Assembly (NCBI GenBank): GCA_945637225.1
Contig: CALZDE010000088.1
Span: forward strand, 1 to 7,912
Length of the DNA: 7,912 nucleotides
Direction: 5' to 3'
Origin: an uncultured Selenomonadaceae bacterium
Lineage (GTDB): Bacteria; Bacillota; Negativicutes; Selenomonadales; Selenomonadaceae
Shown here piece by piece: positions 1-5,358 of this stretch (positions within the stretch are counted from its first letter, which is position 1; each line of letters opens with the position of its first letter). The position numbers and the translations under genes are program-made. The notes under the pieces are model-generated. The model searched no databases and had not been told where the DNA came from. It saw only the letters and a program-made list of their open reading frames with translations.

Positions 1-369
1 GGTCTTGCATTGCCAGTGAAGGATACTACGGGATTTGATGCACAGACTTTGGAAATTCTGGAGTATCTCAATAACGAGGCTAAAAATACTGGCATTGAGG
101 AATATGCTTGGTATTATCCAAAATCTGGTGTGGTAGTTACCTTTGACCGCAGAACCTATACTGTTGACCGAGTAGCACTGTTATTTAACAGCGATAAGGC
201 ACTTGACCGCAGTGTGCTGACCTGCAATTCTCCATTGGATAAGTTTGCTGGTCTTTATGGCTGGCAGAATGAGCCAAAAGCTGGGGATGTGGTAGATATG
301 GGAAATGGTGAATATATGGATTTCTCTGAGTATCCATATTGCATTATTTTGAGCTTGAAGAATAAATAA
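1..369 (+). CDS. 3' part of an unrecognised protein gene
   Basis: The reading frame is open from the first base of the window to a TAA at 367-369, so this is most likely the C-terminal 122 residues of a longer protein. A TTG at 10-12 could serve as a start, but no ribosome binding site can be judged because the upstream sequence is missing. The visible part has an acidic, helix-like beginning (FDAQTLEILEYLNNEA), then an aromatic-rich stretch (EEYAWYYPKSGVVVTFDRRTY) and a short hydrophobic C-terminus (YCIILSLKNK). It has no transmembrane segment or catalytic motif that I recognise. The alternating hydrophobic pattern suggests a small beta-rich domain, perhaps of a secreted or envelope protein, but that is inference. 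The gene is followed by its own terminator and is transcribed towards the clpX-like gene, so it is not in an operon with anything else here. Confidence 0.6.
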   Translation, partial: GLALPVKDTTGFDAQTLEILEYLNNEAKNTGIEEYAWYYPKSGVVVTFDRRTYTVDRVALLFNSDKALDRSVLTCNSPLDKFAGLYGWQNEPKAGDVVDMGNGEYMDFSEYPYCIILSLKNK

Positions 370-396
370 TATATTTTGTACATGTAAACAGGCATG

Positions 397-429
397 AAAA
401 GAGCGAACCCGTAATGAGTTCGCTTTTTT
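397..429 (+). terminator. Rho-independent terminator, partly bidirectional
   Basis: A 7-bp GC-containing stem (AGCGAAC 402-408 with GTTCGCT 418-424) encloses a 9-base loop. A-T pairs between the A run at 397-400 and the T run at 425-429 extend it. The T tract (424-429) follows directly on the plus strand, which makes this the terminator of the gene ending at 369. On the minus strand the tail is the weaker CTTTTC, so it may also stop transcription coming from the clpX-like gene. Confidence 0.85.
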
Positions 430-571
430 ATAACGCCCTCAATCATGAAAATGCAACAAGCATTTTCTTCCTATGACAGCGTTTCAACGACGATGGAGAT
501 ATGCTCCACCGTGTTTATAGAATAAGGTACCCGCCACTTATAGAAGTGGGGGACATCTCTTAGTCGTTATA
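429..571. other. Folded non-coding element, strand unknown
   Basis: This 143-base stretch contains no plausible gene but is rich in secondary structure. The ends are complementary: TATAACG (429-435) and CGTTATA (565-571) form a perfect 7-bp closing stem. Inside are three hairpins. The first is an 8-bp perfect stem GAAAATGC/GCATTTTC (447-454 with 460-467). The second is a stem at 490-498 with 504-512, containing one A-C mismatch, around loop ATATG. The third is CCGCCACTT/AAGTGGGGG (531-539 with 544-552), with one G-G mismatch. A further helix, CCTAT (470-474) with ATAAGG (522-527, one bulge), can enclose the second hairpin. The CCACTT-loop-AAGTGG hairpin resembles end hairpins of IS200/IS605-type elements and the 3' end of their TnpB guide RNAs, so a remnant, a solo guide RNA or a small non-autonomous element is possible. 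No transposase is present. It could also be the 3' UTR of the clpX-like mRNA or a free small RNA. Confidence 0.45.
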
Positions 572-581
572 TTTAATATAA

Positions 582-1865
582 TTAGAGTTCTTTAATTATG
601 GGCTCGGCACCATCATTGATACATTCAGCAGTAATGATTACCTTGCGTGGGGTATCTGATTTTGGAATATCAAACATAATATCCAGCATTACATCCTCGA
701 TGATACCCTTTAAGGAACGGGCACCAGTCTTGCGCTTAATAGCCTTCTGTGCTACTGCCTTGAGTGCGGTTTCCTCAAACTCAAGCTCTACATTATCCAT
801 CTTCAGGAGTTTTTCGTACTGACGGACAGGTGCATTCTTTGGCTCGGTCAGTATGCGGAGCAGGGCATCCTCATCTAAGGTTTCCAAGGTACAGATAACT
901 GGCAGACGTCCGATAATCTCAGGGATAATACCGAATTTCATCAAATCCTCTGGGCGTACCTTATGGATTAATTCATTGAATTTTGGCTTGTTATCCTTGC
1001 CGATTACTTCTGCACCGAAGCCGATAGCGGTATCCTGCTTCTTAATGCGCTTTGCAATAATCTTATCAATGCCTACGAAAGCACCGCCTACTATAAATAA
1101 GATATTGGTAGTGTTGATCTTGATGGTAGGTGCTTCAGGATGCTTTCTCTGTCCCTGTGCAGTAAATTCTACTACACCGCCCTCAATCATTTTGAGGAGT
1201 GCCTGCTGTACACCCTCATGACCTGGGTCAGCGGTAATGGAGTTGTTTTCACCGGATTTTCTGGCTAATTTATCAAACTCGTCAAGATAAATAATACCAT
1301 GCTCAGTACGGCTGATATCCTTATCTGCCGCATAATACAGGTTGCGGACTGCTACCTCCACGTCAGAGCCGACAAAACCTGCTTCTGTAAGGCTGGAAGC
1401 ATCGGTAACAGCGAAAGGAATATTCAAGAGCTTTGCTAAGTGCATGAGCAGGGCAGTTTTGCCACAGCCGGAAGGTCCCAGCATGATGACATTGGACTTT
1501 TCGATATCGTCACCGTCTTTGTTATCAAGACCGTACTTCATGCGCTTATAGTGATTGTAAACAGCTACCGCCAAAACCTTCTTGGCTCTGTCCTGATTTA
1601 CGATGTACTGGTCTAAATAATCCTTGATGATATGAGGACGAATGCGGGAAATCTCACTGGTGATTTCTTCGGCAGCTTCTATTGCATGGTCCTTAGCTTC
1701 GGTATCTTCATGAGCAGAAATTGCATTGTTCAAATCCTTAATGCACTGCTTGCAGAGACCAAAGCCAGTGCGAGGGTCATAAACTGGGAAATCATAACGG
1801 GAATGAGTATTTACTACTTTGCGGCACAGACTGCACTGCATCTGTGAATAACTGTTATTAGGCAT
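582..1865 (-). CDS. clpX: ClpX-type AAA+ protein unfoldase, divergent
   Basis: ClpX is a hexameric cytoplasmic ATPase that unfolds tagged proteins and threads them into ClpP. This 427-residue product has the full family layout. An N-terminal zinc-binding domain has cysteines at 11, 14, 38 and 41. Walker A is GPSGCGKT (130-137), Walker B is IIYLDE (191-196), and the RKH pore loop is at 240-242. The ClpP-docking IGF loop is at 281-283, the arginine-finger segment GRLP at 319-322 (R320), and the sensor-2 GAR at 381-383. Several normally rigid positions differ. Walker A usually reads GPTGSGKT. The pore-1 loop is GFVG at 163-166 rather than GYVG and is followed by S instead of E. The zinc cysteine pairs are spaced wider than usual, and PEIIGRLP replaces PEFIGRLP. 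The ATG at 1863-1865 has an AGGAG 8 bases upstream (plus-strand 1874-1878). ClpX normally sits beside clpP, tig or lon; here it stands alone, divergent from rpmE. It may be a second ClpX paralogue rather than the main copy. Family assignment is secure; paralogue status is inference. Confidence 0.93.
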   Translation of the reverse strand: MPNNSYSQMQCSLCRKVVNTHSRYDFPVYDPRTGFGLCKQCIKDLNNAISAHEDTEAKDHAIEAAEEITSEISRIRPHIIKDYLDQYIVNQDRAKKVLAVAVYNHYKRMKYGLDNKDGDDIEKSNVIMLGPSGCGKTALLMHLAKLLNIPFAVTDASSLTEAGFVGSDVEVAVRNLYYAADKDISRTEHGIIYLDEFDKLARKSGENNSITADPGHEGVQQALLKMIEGGVVEFTAQGQRKHPEAPTIKINTTNILFIVGGAFVGIDKIIAKRIKKQDTAIGFGAEVIGKDNKPKFNELIHKVRPEDLMKFGIIPEIIGRLPVICTLETLDEDALLRILTEPKNAPVRQYEKLLKMDNVELEFEETALKAVAQKAIKRKTGARSLKGIIEDVMLDIMFDIPKSDTPRKVIITAECINDGAEPIIKEL

Positions 1866-1918
1866 TACTTTTGCTCCTATATAAATTGAAAATAATTCTA
1901 CATTTTACTCTATAATAT

Positions 1919-1946
1919 ATTTTAACAGAAAAAGAAAAAAATTCAA
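1919..1946 (-). promoter_or_regulatory. Likely promoter of the clpX-like gene
   Basis: Read on the minus strand there is a -35 box TTGAAT (plus 1941-1946) and a -10 box TAAAAT (plus 1919-1924) with a 16-base, T-rich spacer. This would give a short leader of about 45-50 bases before the ATG. Other A/T-rich hexamers nearby (TATATT, TATTAT) could also act as -10, so the exact box is uncertain. The -35 lies inside the palindrome at 1943-1960. Confidence 0.5.
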
Positions 1947-1960
1947 GAAAATTTTCTTGA
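1943..1960. repeat. 18-bp perfect palindrome between divergent promoters
   Basis: TCAAGAAAATTTTCTTGA is a perfect inverted repeat with no spacer. Its two ends supply the TTGA of both divergent -35 boxes (minus strand 1941-1946, plus strand 1957-1962). Its placement is what an operator for a dimeric regulator controlling both the clpX-like gene and rpmE would look like. It does not match the consensus boxes I know for HrcA (CIRCE), CtsR, Zur, Fur/PerR, LexA or CodY. Chance symmetry of two back-to-back -35 boxes is the alternative. Confidence 0.5.
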
Positions 1961-1985
1961 TTTTCTGGATTTAGTGTGCTATAAT
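1957..1985 (+). promoter_or_regulatory. Strong extended -10 promoter for rpmE leader
   Basis: A -35 box TTGATT (1957-1962) is followed by a 17-base spacer and a consensus -10 TATAAT (1980-1985) preceded by TGC, forming an extended -10 element. Transcription should start near 1991-1993, which leaves an untranslated leader of about 180 nt before rpmE. It is the best-looking promoter in the window. Confidence 0.85.
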
Positions 1986-1991
1986 AGGCAA

Positions 1992-2165
1992 AGTCGGGCA
2001 GAAACGGCGCTATTGAGTACCGTGAACGAGCTGTCTATGGCGAAAACCAAAAGACTAGCCAGGCTTTGACCCATTATGGGAAGCACTGCTAAGTCGGACC
2101 AAGCTTGCGCATAGTGAGCTTGCAATACTTTAACATTCCCAGTATGGGACATCAAAGAGAGGTAG
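1992..2165 (+). ncRNA. Structured leader RNA upstream of rpmE
   Basis: From the predicted start site to the rpmE ribosome binding site nearly every segment can pair. The 3' domain is a long rod: CTTTGA (2064-2069) with TCAAAG (2152-2157), CCCAT (2070-2074) with ATGGG (2144-2148), TGGGAA (2077-2082) with TTCCCA (2136-2141), AAGT (2091-2094) with ACTT (2127-2130). It is capped by a 9-bp hairpin, 2100-2108 with 2114-2122, around loop GCATA. A 5' domain is closed by AGTC (1992-1995) with GACT (2053-2056). It contains either GGCAG/CTGTC (1997-2001 with 2031-2035) plus ACGG/CCGT (2004-2007 with 2020-2023), or CGCTAT/ATGGCG (2008-2013 with 2037-2042). The base of the 3' rod abuts the GAGAGG ribosome binding site at 2157-2162. 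This suggests translational control of L31, as in known ribosomal protein leaders. No terminator-like T run precedes rpmE. I do not recognise it as a named riboswitch class. Confidence 0.6.
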
Positions 2166-2172
2166 ATATATA

Positions 2173-2373
2173 ATGAAACCAGGTATTCATCCAGAATTCC
2201 ATGAGACTACTGTTATCTGCGGTTGCGGTAACACCTTCACCACCGGTTCTGTAAAGGCTGAGCTGAGAGTAGACGTTTGCTCCAAGTGCCATCCTTTCTT
2301 CACTGGTCGTCAGCGTGACATTGCTGCTGGTGGTCGTATCGAGAAGTTCAACAAGCGTTACGCAAAGAAGTAA
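2173..2373 (+). CDS. rpmE: 50S ribosomal protein L31, zinc-binding form
   Basis: L31 is a small protein of the large ribosomal subunit that bridges the central protuberance to the 30S head. The 66-residue product matches the family in length. It begins MKPGIHPEF and carries the C-plus zinc ribbon with cysteines at 16, 18, 36 and 39 (ICGCGN and CSKCHPF), followed by the typical FFTGRQ and a basic tail (GGRIEKFNKRYAKK). The ATG at 2173 has GAGAGG 10 bases upstream. The codons are those of a highly expressed gene (CGT for arginine, AAC, GAC, ATC). It has its own promoter, a long structured leader and its own terminator, so it appears to be a single-gene transcription unit with some possible readthrough into the next gene. 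In many Bacillota rho precedes rpmE; here its place is taken by the divergent clpX-like gene. Confidence 0.97.
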   Translation: MKPGIHPEFHETTVICGCGNTFTTGSVKAELRVDVCSKCHPFFTGRQRDIAAGGRIEKFNKRYAKK

Positions 2374-2391
2374 TTTTTATGATTACAGCAT

Positions 2392-2421
2392 GGGCGGGGC
2401 AATTTTGTCCTGCCTATTTTT
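2392..2421 (+). terminator. Rho-independent terminator after rpmE
   Basis: GGCGGGGCA (2393-2401) pairs with TGTCCTGCC (2406-2414) over 9 bp, including two G-T wobbles, around the four-base loop ATTT. TATTTTT follows at 2415-2421. It lies 19 bases after the rpmE stop codon. Confidence 0.85.
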
Positions 2422-2422
2422 G

Positions 2423-2428
2423 TATAAT
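2423..2428 (+). promoter_or_regulatory. Possible -10 box for the DUF1385-prfA operon
   Basis: A perfect TATAAT sits immediately behind the rpmE terminator tail, 23 bases before the next start codon. No good -35 hexamer is found 16-18 bases upstream, where the terminator stem lies. It may be a weak promoter that gives the downstream operon independent expression, or simply A/T-rich sequence. Confidence 0.3.
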
Positions 2429-2451
2429 TTACCCCTTTTGAAAGGATTTTT

Positions 2452-3348
2452 ATGTCAGAAGAAAAGAAAATAACTATTGGCGGTCAGGCAGTCATTGAGG
2501 GCGTTATGATGAGAGGCCCGGAAAAGGTTGCTACAGCAGTCCGCACTCCCGAAGGAAAAATAGAAATAGAGTGCAAGCCGGTCAATTCCATAAGTGACCG
2601 TTATCCAATTTTGAAGAAACCAATGCTGAGGGGCTGTGTTTCACTAGGCGAGTCTATGGTAATGGGTATCAAGTCGCTTTCTTTTTCTGCAAAGATGGCA
2701 GGCGAGGAAGATGAGCAGATGTCAGACAAGGAAATTGCTGGTACAGTGGTTTTTGCTTTTATTTTGGCAGCTGTACTTTTTGTGGCTATTCCAACAGGGG
2801 CGGCAAAGCTGTTTCACACCATTACTGAGGACCCATTTTTTCTGAATATTATGGAAGGTATTTTAAGGCTCTGTATTTTTTTAGCATACATTTGGGGTAT
2901 TTCCCGTATGAAGGATATTCAGCGTGTTTTTCAGTATCATGGAGCAGAGCATAAAACGATTGCCTGCTTTGAAGCTGGTGAAGCTCTTACCGTAGAAAAT
3001 GTGCAGAAATACACGAGACTTCATAAGCGTTGCGGTACATCATTTCTGTTGATTGTCATGATGGTAAGTACAGTGGTTTTTGCTTTTTTAGGCTGGCCTG
3101 ATTTATGGCTGAGAATTTTGAGCAGAGTTGTACTTTTGCCAGTGGTAGCAGGTGTATCCTATGAAATAATCCGCTTTTCCGCTAATTCAGATAACTGTAT
3201 TTTAGGCTGGGCAATTAAGCCAGGATTATGGCTTCAGCTGATGACTACAAGACAGCCTGATGATGACATGGTAGAAGTAGCAATAGAGTCAGCAAAGGCA
3301 GTTATCCCAGAGGGAAAAATACCAGCAGGAACCGCATCATATATTTAA
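2452..3348 (+). CDS. DUF1385 (YqhQ-type) integral membrane protein
   Basis: This 298-residue protein belongs to the DUF1385/YqhQ family, which is widespread in Bacillota and often lies upstream of prfA; its biochemical role is not settled to my knowledge. Family signatures are GGQAVIEGVMMRGP near the N-terminus (10-23), YHGAEHKT (162-169), HKRCGTS (191-197) and TRQPDDDMVEVA near the end (266-277). Hydrophobic segments at about 97-115, 133-151, 195-214 and 222-240 suggest four membrane helices. There is no cleavable signal peptide; the N-terminal ~95 residues are soluble. The conserved His/Glu/Cys-rich motifs suggest a metal or catalytic site, but that is inference. The ATG at 2452 has AAAGGA just upstream. 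The gene starts the tight cluster with prfA 19 bases downstream. Confidence 0.9.
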   Translation: MSEEKKITIGGQAVIEGVMMRGPEKVATAVRTPEGKIEIECKPVNSISDRYPILKKPMLRGCVSLGESMVMGIKSLSFSAKMAGEEDEQMSDKEIAGTVVFAFILAAVLFVAIPTGAAKLFHTITEDPFFLNIMEGILRLCIFLAYIWGISRMKDIQRVFQYHGAEHKTIACFEAGEALTVENVQKYTRLHKRCGTSFLLIVMMVSTVVFAFLGWPDLWLRILSRVVLLPVVAGVSYEIIRFSANSDNCILGWAIKPGLWLQLMTTRQPDDDMVEVAIESAKAVIPEGKIPAGTASYI

Positions 3349-3353
3349 TTGTG

Positions 3354-3359
3354 AAAGGA
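3354..3359 (+). promoter_or_regulatory. Ribosome binding site fixing the TTG start of prfA
   Basis: AAAGGA lies 8 bases upstream of TTG at 3368-3370. The next in-frame ATG is 12 codons later and would remove conserved RF1 N-terminal residues, so the site supports the TTG start. Confidence 0.7.
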
Positions 3360-3367
3360 AAATTAAA

Positions 3368-4441
3368 TTGATAAATAAATTACAGGCAGTTGAAGATAAA
3401 TACATGGAGCTGGAGTCAGTTATCAGTGATCCTGATGTTTTAGCTGATATGGCAAAATGGCAAAAATACAATAAAGAGCATTCTAATTTAGAGCCAATTG
3501 TTACAGCTTTCAGAGAATATAAAAGAGCGTGTCAGGGCATTGAAGATGCAAAGGAAATGCTTTCAGATTCCAGCCTTGATGATGAAATGAAGGAAATGGC
3601 AAATGAAGAATTAAAGGAACTTCGTGCCAGAAAGGAAGAGCTTGATAATGAGCTTCCTATTCTTCTTTTACCTCGTGACCCTAACGATGATAAAAACGTA
3701 ATTGTGGAAATCCGCGGTGGTGTTGGCGGTGAGGAAGCGGCACTTTTTGCAGGCGACCTTTTCCGTATGTATTCACGTTATGCAGAAAATCAGGGATGGC
3801 GTGTCAGCCTTATAGATGCCAATGCAACAGAAATAGGCGGTTTTAAGGAAGTTACCTTTACTGTTGAAGGTGATGGAGCATACAGCAAGCTTAAATACGA
3901 AAGTGGTACGCATAGAGTACAGCGTGTGCCCGCTACTGAATCAAGCGGACGCATTCACACATCAGCAGTTACAGTAGCCGTATTGCCTGAGGTAGAGGAC
4001 ACTGAGGAAGTAAAAATCAATATGGCAGAGGTACGTGTGGATACCTATCGTTCAAGTGGTGCAGGCGGTCAGCATATCAATAAAACTTCTTCTGCTGTAC
4101 GTATGACACATGAGCCATCAGGCATAGTAGTACAGTGCCAGAATCAGAGGTCACAGCTTCAGAATCGTGAACAGTGCCTGAGAATGCTTCGGGCAAAATT
4201 ATTTGAATTAGCACAATCCGCACAGACCGATGCTATTGCGGCTGACAGAAAAAGTCAGGTAGGTTCTGGTGACAGAAGTGAAAGAATACGTACCTATAAT
4301 TTCCCGCAGGGACGTGTTACAGACCATCGTATTGGACTTACTCTCCATAAATTAGATTTGGTTTTAAACGGTCAGCTGGATGAAATTTTAAATGGTCTTA
4401 TTACGGCAGATCAGGCGGAAAAGCTGAAGCAGGTAAAGTGA
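3368..4441 (+). CDS. prfA: Peptide chain release factor 1
   Basis: RF1 recognises UAA and UAG stop codons in the ribosomal A site and triggers hydrolysis of peptidyl-tRNA. The 357-residue product has the usual length and domains: an N-terminal helical domain (about 1-100), the codon-recognition domain with the PAT tripeptide at 188-190 (the RF1 type, as opposed to SPF in RF2), and the catalytic GGQ at 233-235 within SSGAGGQHINKTSSAVR. The beginning, MINKLQAVEDKYMELESVISDP, aligns with the standard RF1 N-terminus, which supports the unusual TTG start at 3368. The stop codon TGA at 4439-4441 is separated by a single base from the ATG of prmC, whose product methylates Q235, so the enzyme and its substrate are made from coupled cistrons. 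A TGA stop means prfA's own termination needs RF2, not RF1. Confidence 0.97.
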   Translation: MINKLQAVEDKYMELESVISDPDVLADMAKWQKYNKEHSNLEPIVTAFREYKRACQGIEDAKEMLSDSSLDDEMKEMANEELKELRARKEELDNELPILLLPRDPNDDKNVIVEIRGGVGGEEAALFAGDLFRMYSRYAENQGWRVSLIDANATEIGGFKEVTFTVEGDGAYSKLKYESGTHRVQRVPATESSGRIHTSAVTVAVLPEVEDTEEVKINMAEVRVDTYRSSGAGGQHINKTSSAVRMTHEPSGIVVQCQNQRSQLQNREQCLRMLRAKLFELAQSAQTDAIAADRKSQVGSGDRSERIRTYNFPQGRVTDHRIGLTLHKLDLVLNGQLDEILNGLITADQAEKLKQVK

Positions 4442-4442
4442 T

Positions 4443-5324
4443 ATGGCAGAGATTTGGACAATAGGAAAAATCCTGAAATGGACTGAGGAATATTTCCAAA
4501 AGTACAATATAGAAAATCCCCGTTTAGACGCAGAAGTTCTTTTAGGTTATGTGCTGAATAAAGAAAGAATTTTCTTATACGTACATTTTGACCAGCCCCT
4601 TGATAGCGAAGAATTAGCAAAATTCAAGGAATGTATCAAGAAGCGTGCTATGAAAATGCCTGTTGCCTATATTACTGGCGTTAGGGAATTTATGGGTTTA
4701 GATTTCAAGGTGACAGAAGCGACTTTAATTCCAAGACCTGATACAGAGATTTTAGTTGAAACAGCGATGGAGCGTTTAGGCAAAATTGCTGGCAATGAAG
4801 CAGGAACTGGAAAATGCTTTGCTGATTTAGGTACAGGAAGCGGTGCAATCTGTCTTTCTATCTTAAATTATATGAAGGAAATAGAAGCTGTTACAGTGGA
4901 TATTTCTCCTAAGGCAATAGCAGTTGCAAAGGAAAATGCTGAGAAATTTGCTGTATCTGACAGGATAGAATTTTTGGAAGGGGACTTTTTAAAGCCACTG
5001 GAAAACAAAGGTAAATTTACTGCAATTCTATCTAATCCGCCTTATATTCCTAAGCAGGATATATTGGGGTTAGAATCTGATGTGAAGGATTTTGAGCCAA
5101 TGGGTGCTTTAGATGGCGGTATTGATGGACTTGATTTTTATCGTCAGCTTTTGGTAAAAAGTGCAAATTATATTGAAGACGGCGGTTTTTTAGCAATAGA
5201 AATAGGCATTAACCAGAGTCAGGCTATTTTGGAAATGGCGAAGCGTAATCTCATGTGGGGCAAGGTCGAGGTCATAAAGGATTTAGCTGGCATTGACCGC
5301 TGTGTTGTGCTTTGGAAGAAGTAA
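4443..5324 (+). CDS. prmC: Release factor glutamine methyltransferase
   Basis: PrmC (HemK) transfers a methyl group from S-adenosylmethionine to the side-chain amide of the glutamine in the GGQ motif of RF1 and RF2, which speeds peptide release. The 293-residue protein has an N-terminal helical domain (about 1-80) with the typical DAEVLLGYVL segment. The linker motif IPRPDTE is at 97-103. The SAM-binding glycine-rich loop DLGTGSG is at 128-134, and the diagnostic catalytic NPPY at 198-201 binds the target glutamine. The ATG lies one base after the prfA stop (TGATATG), so translation is probably coupled; no strong separate ribosome binding site is evident beyond the purines at the end of prfA. 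Codon use is A/T-rich (TTA, ATT, AGA) and less optimised than in rpmE, rpiB and glyA, consistent with a low-abundance enzyme. Confidence 0.96.
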   Translation: MAEIWTIGKILKWTEEYFQKYNIENPRLDAEVLLGYVLNKERIFLYVHFDQPLDSEELAKFKECIKKRAMKMPVAYITGVREFMGLDFKVTEATLIPRPDTEILVETAMERLGKIAGNEAGTGKCFADLGTGSGAICLSILNYMKEIEAVTVDISPKAIAVAKENAEKFAVSDRIEFLEGDFLKPLENKGKFTAILSNPPYIPKQDILGLESDVKDFEPMGALDGGIDGLDFYRQLLVKSANYIEDGGFLAIEIGINQSQAILEMAKRNLMWGKVEVIKDLAGIDRCVVLWKK

Positions 5325-5347
5325 TTAGTAATGATTAGTGGATAGTG

Positions 5348-5353
5348 AGGTGA
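5348..5353 (+). promoter_or_regulatory. Ribosome binding site fixing the ATG start of the tsaC-like gene
   Basis: AGGTGA ends 5 bases before the ATG at 5359. The earlier in-frame GTG at 5338 has no comparable site in front of it, so the ATG is preferred. Confidence 0.6.
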
Positions 5354-5358
5354 GTGAG

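Noticed and set aside
397..429. GAAC/GTTC half-sites in the hairpin as a LexA operator.
   Set aside because: The half-sites are too far apart for a Gram-positive SOS box, and the T tract explains the structure as a terminator.
255..446. A 63-codon minus-strand reading frame overlapping the end of the first gene.
   Set aside because: It runs through the terminator hairpin, lies antisense to the open frame of 1-369 and has no recognisable product.
853..1221. A 122-codon plus-strand reading frame antisense to the clpX-like gene.
   Set aside because: It mirrors a strongly supported ClpX reading frame, has no ribosome binding site of note and no family features.
1943..1975. A/T-rich sequence around AATTTTCTTGATTTTC as a CodY box.
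   Set aside because: Several central and right-half positions disagree with the CodY consensus AATTTTCWGAAAATT.
1989..2068. CAAAG at 1989-1993 could pair with CTTTG at 2064-2068 and compete with TCAAAG at 2152-2157 as an antiterminator-like switch.
   Set aside because: The predicted transcription start is about 1991-1993, so most of CAAAG would not be in the RNA, and there is no terminator T run to be controlled.
1991..2165. Identification of the rpmE leader as 6S RNA or RNase P RNA because of its length and rod shape.
   Set aside because: The 5' and 3' ends do not pair with each other as in 6S RNA, and the conserved RNase P core sequences are absent.
5338..5358. GTG at 5338 as the start of the tsaC-like gene.
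   Set aside because: It has no ribosome binding site, while the in-frame ATG at 5359 has AGGTGA at proper spacing and gives a family-typical N-terminus.
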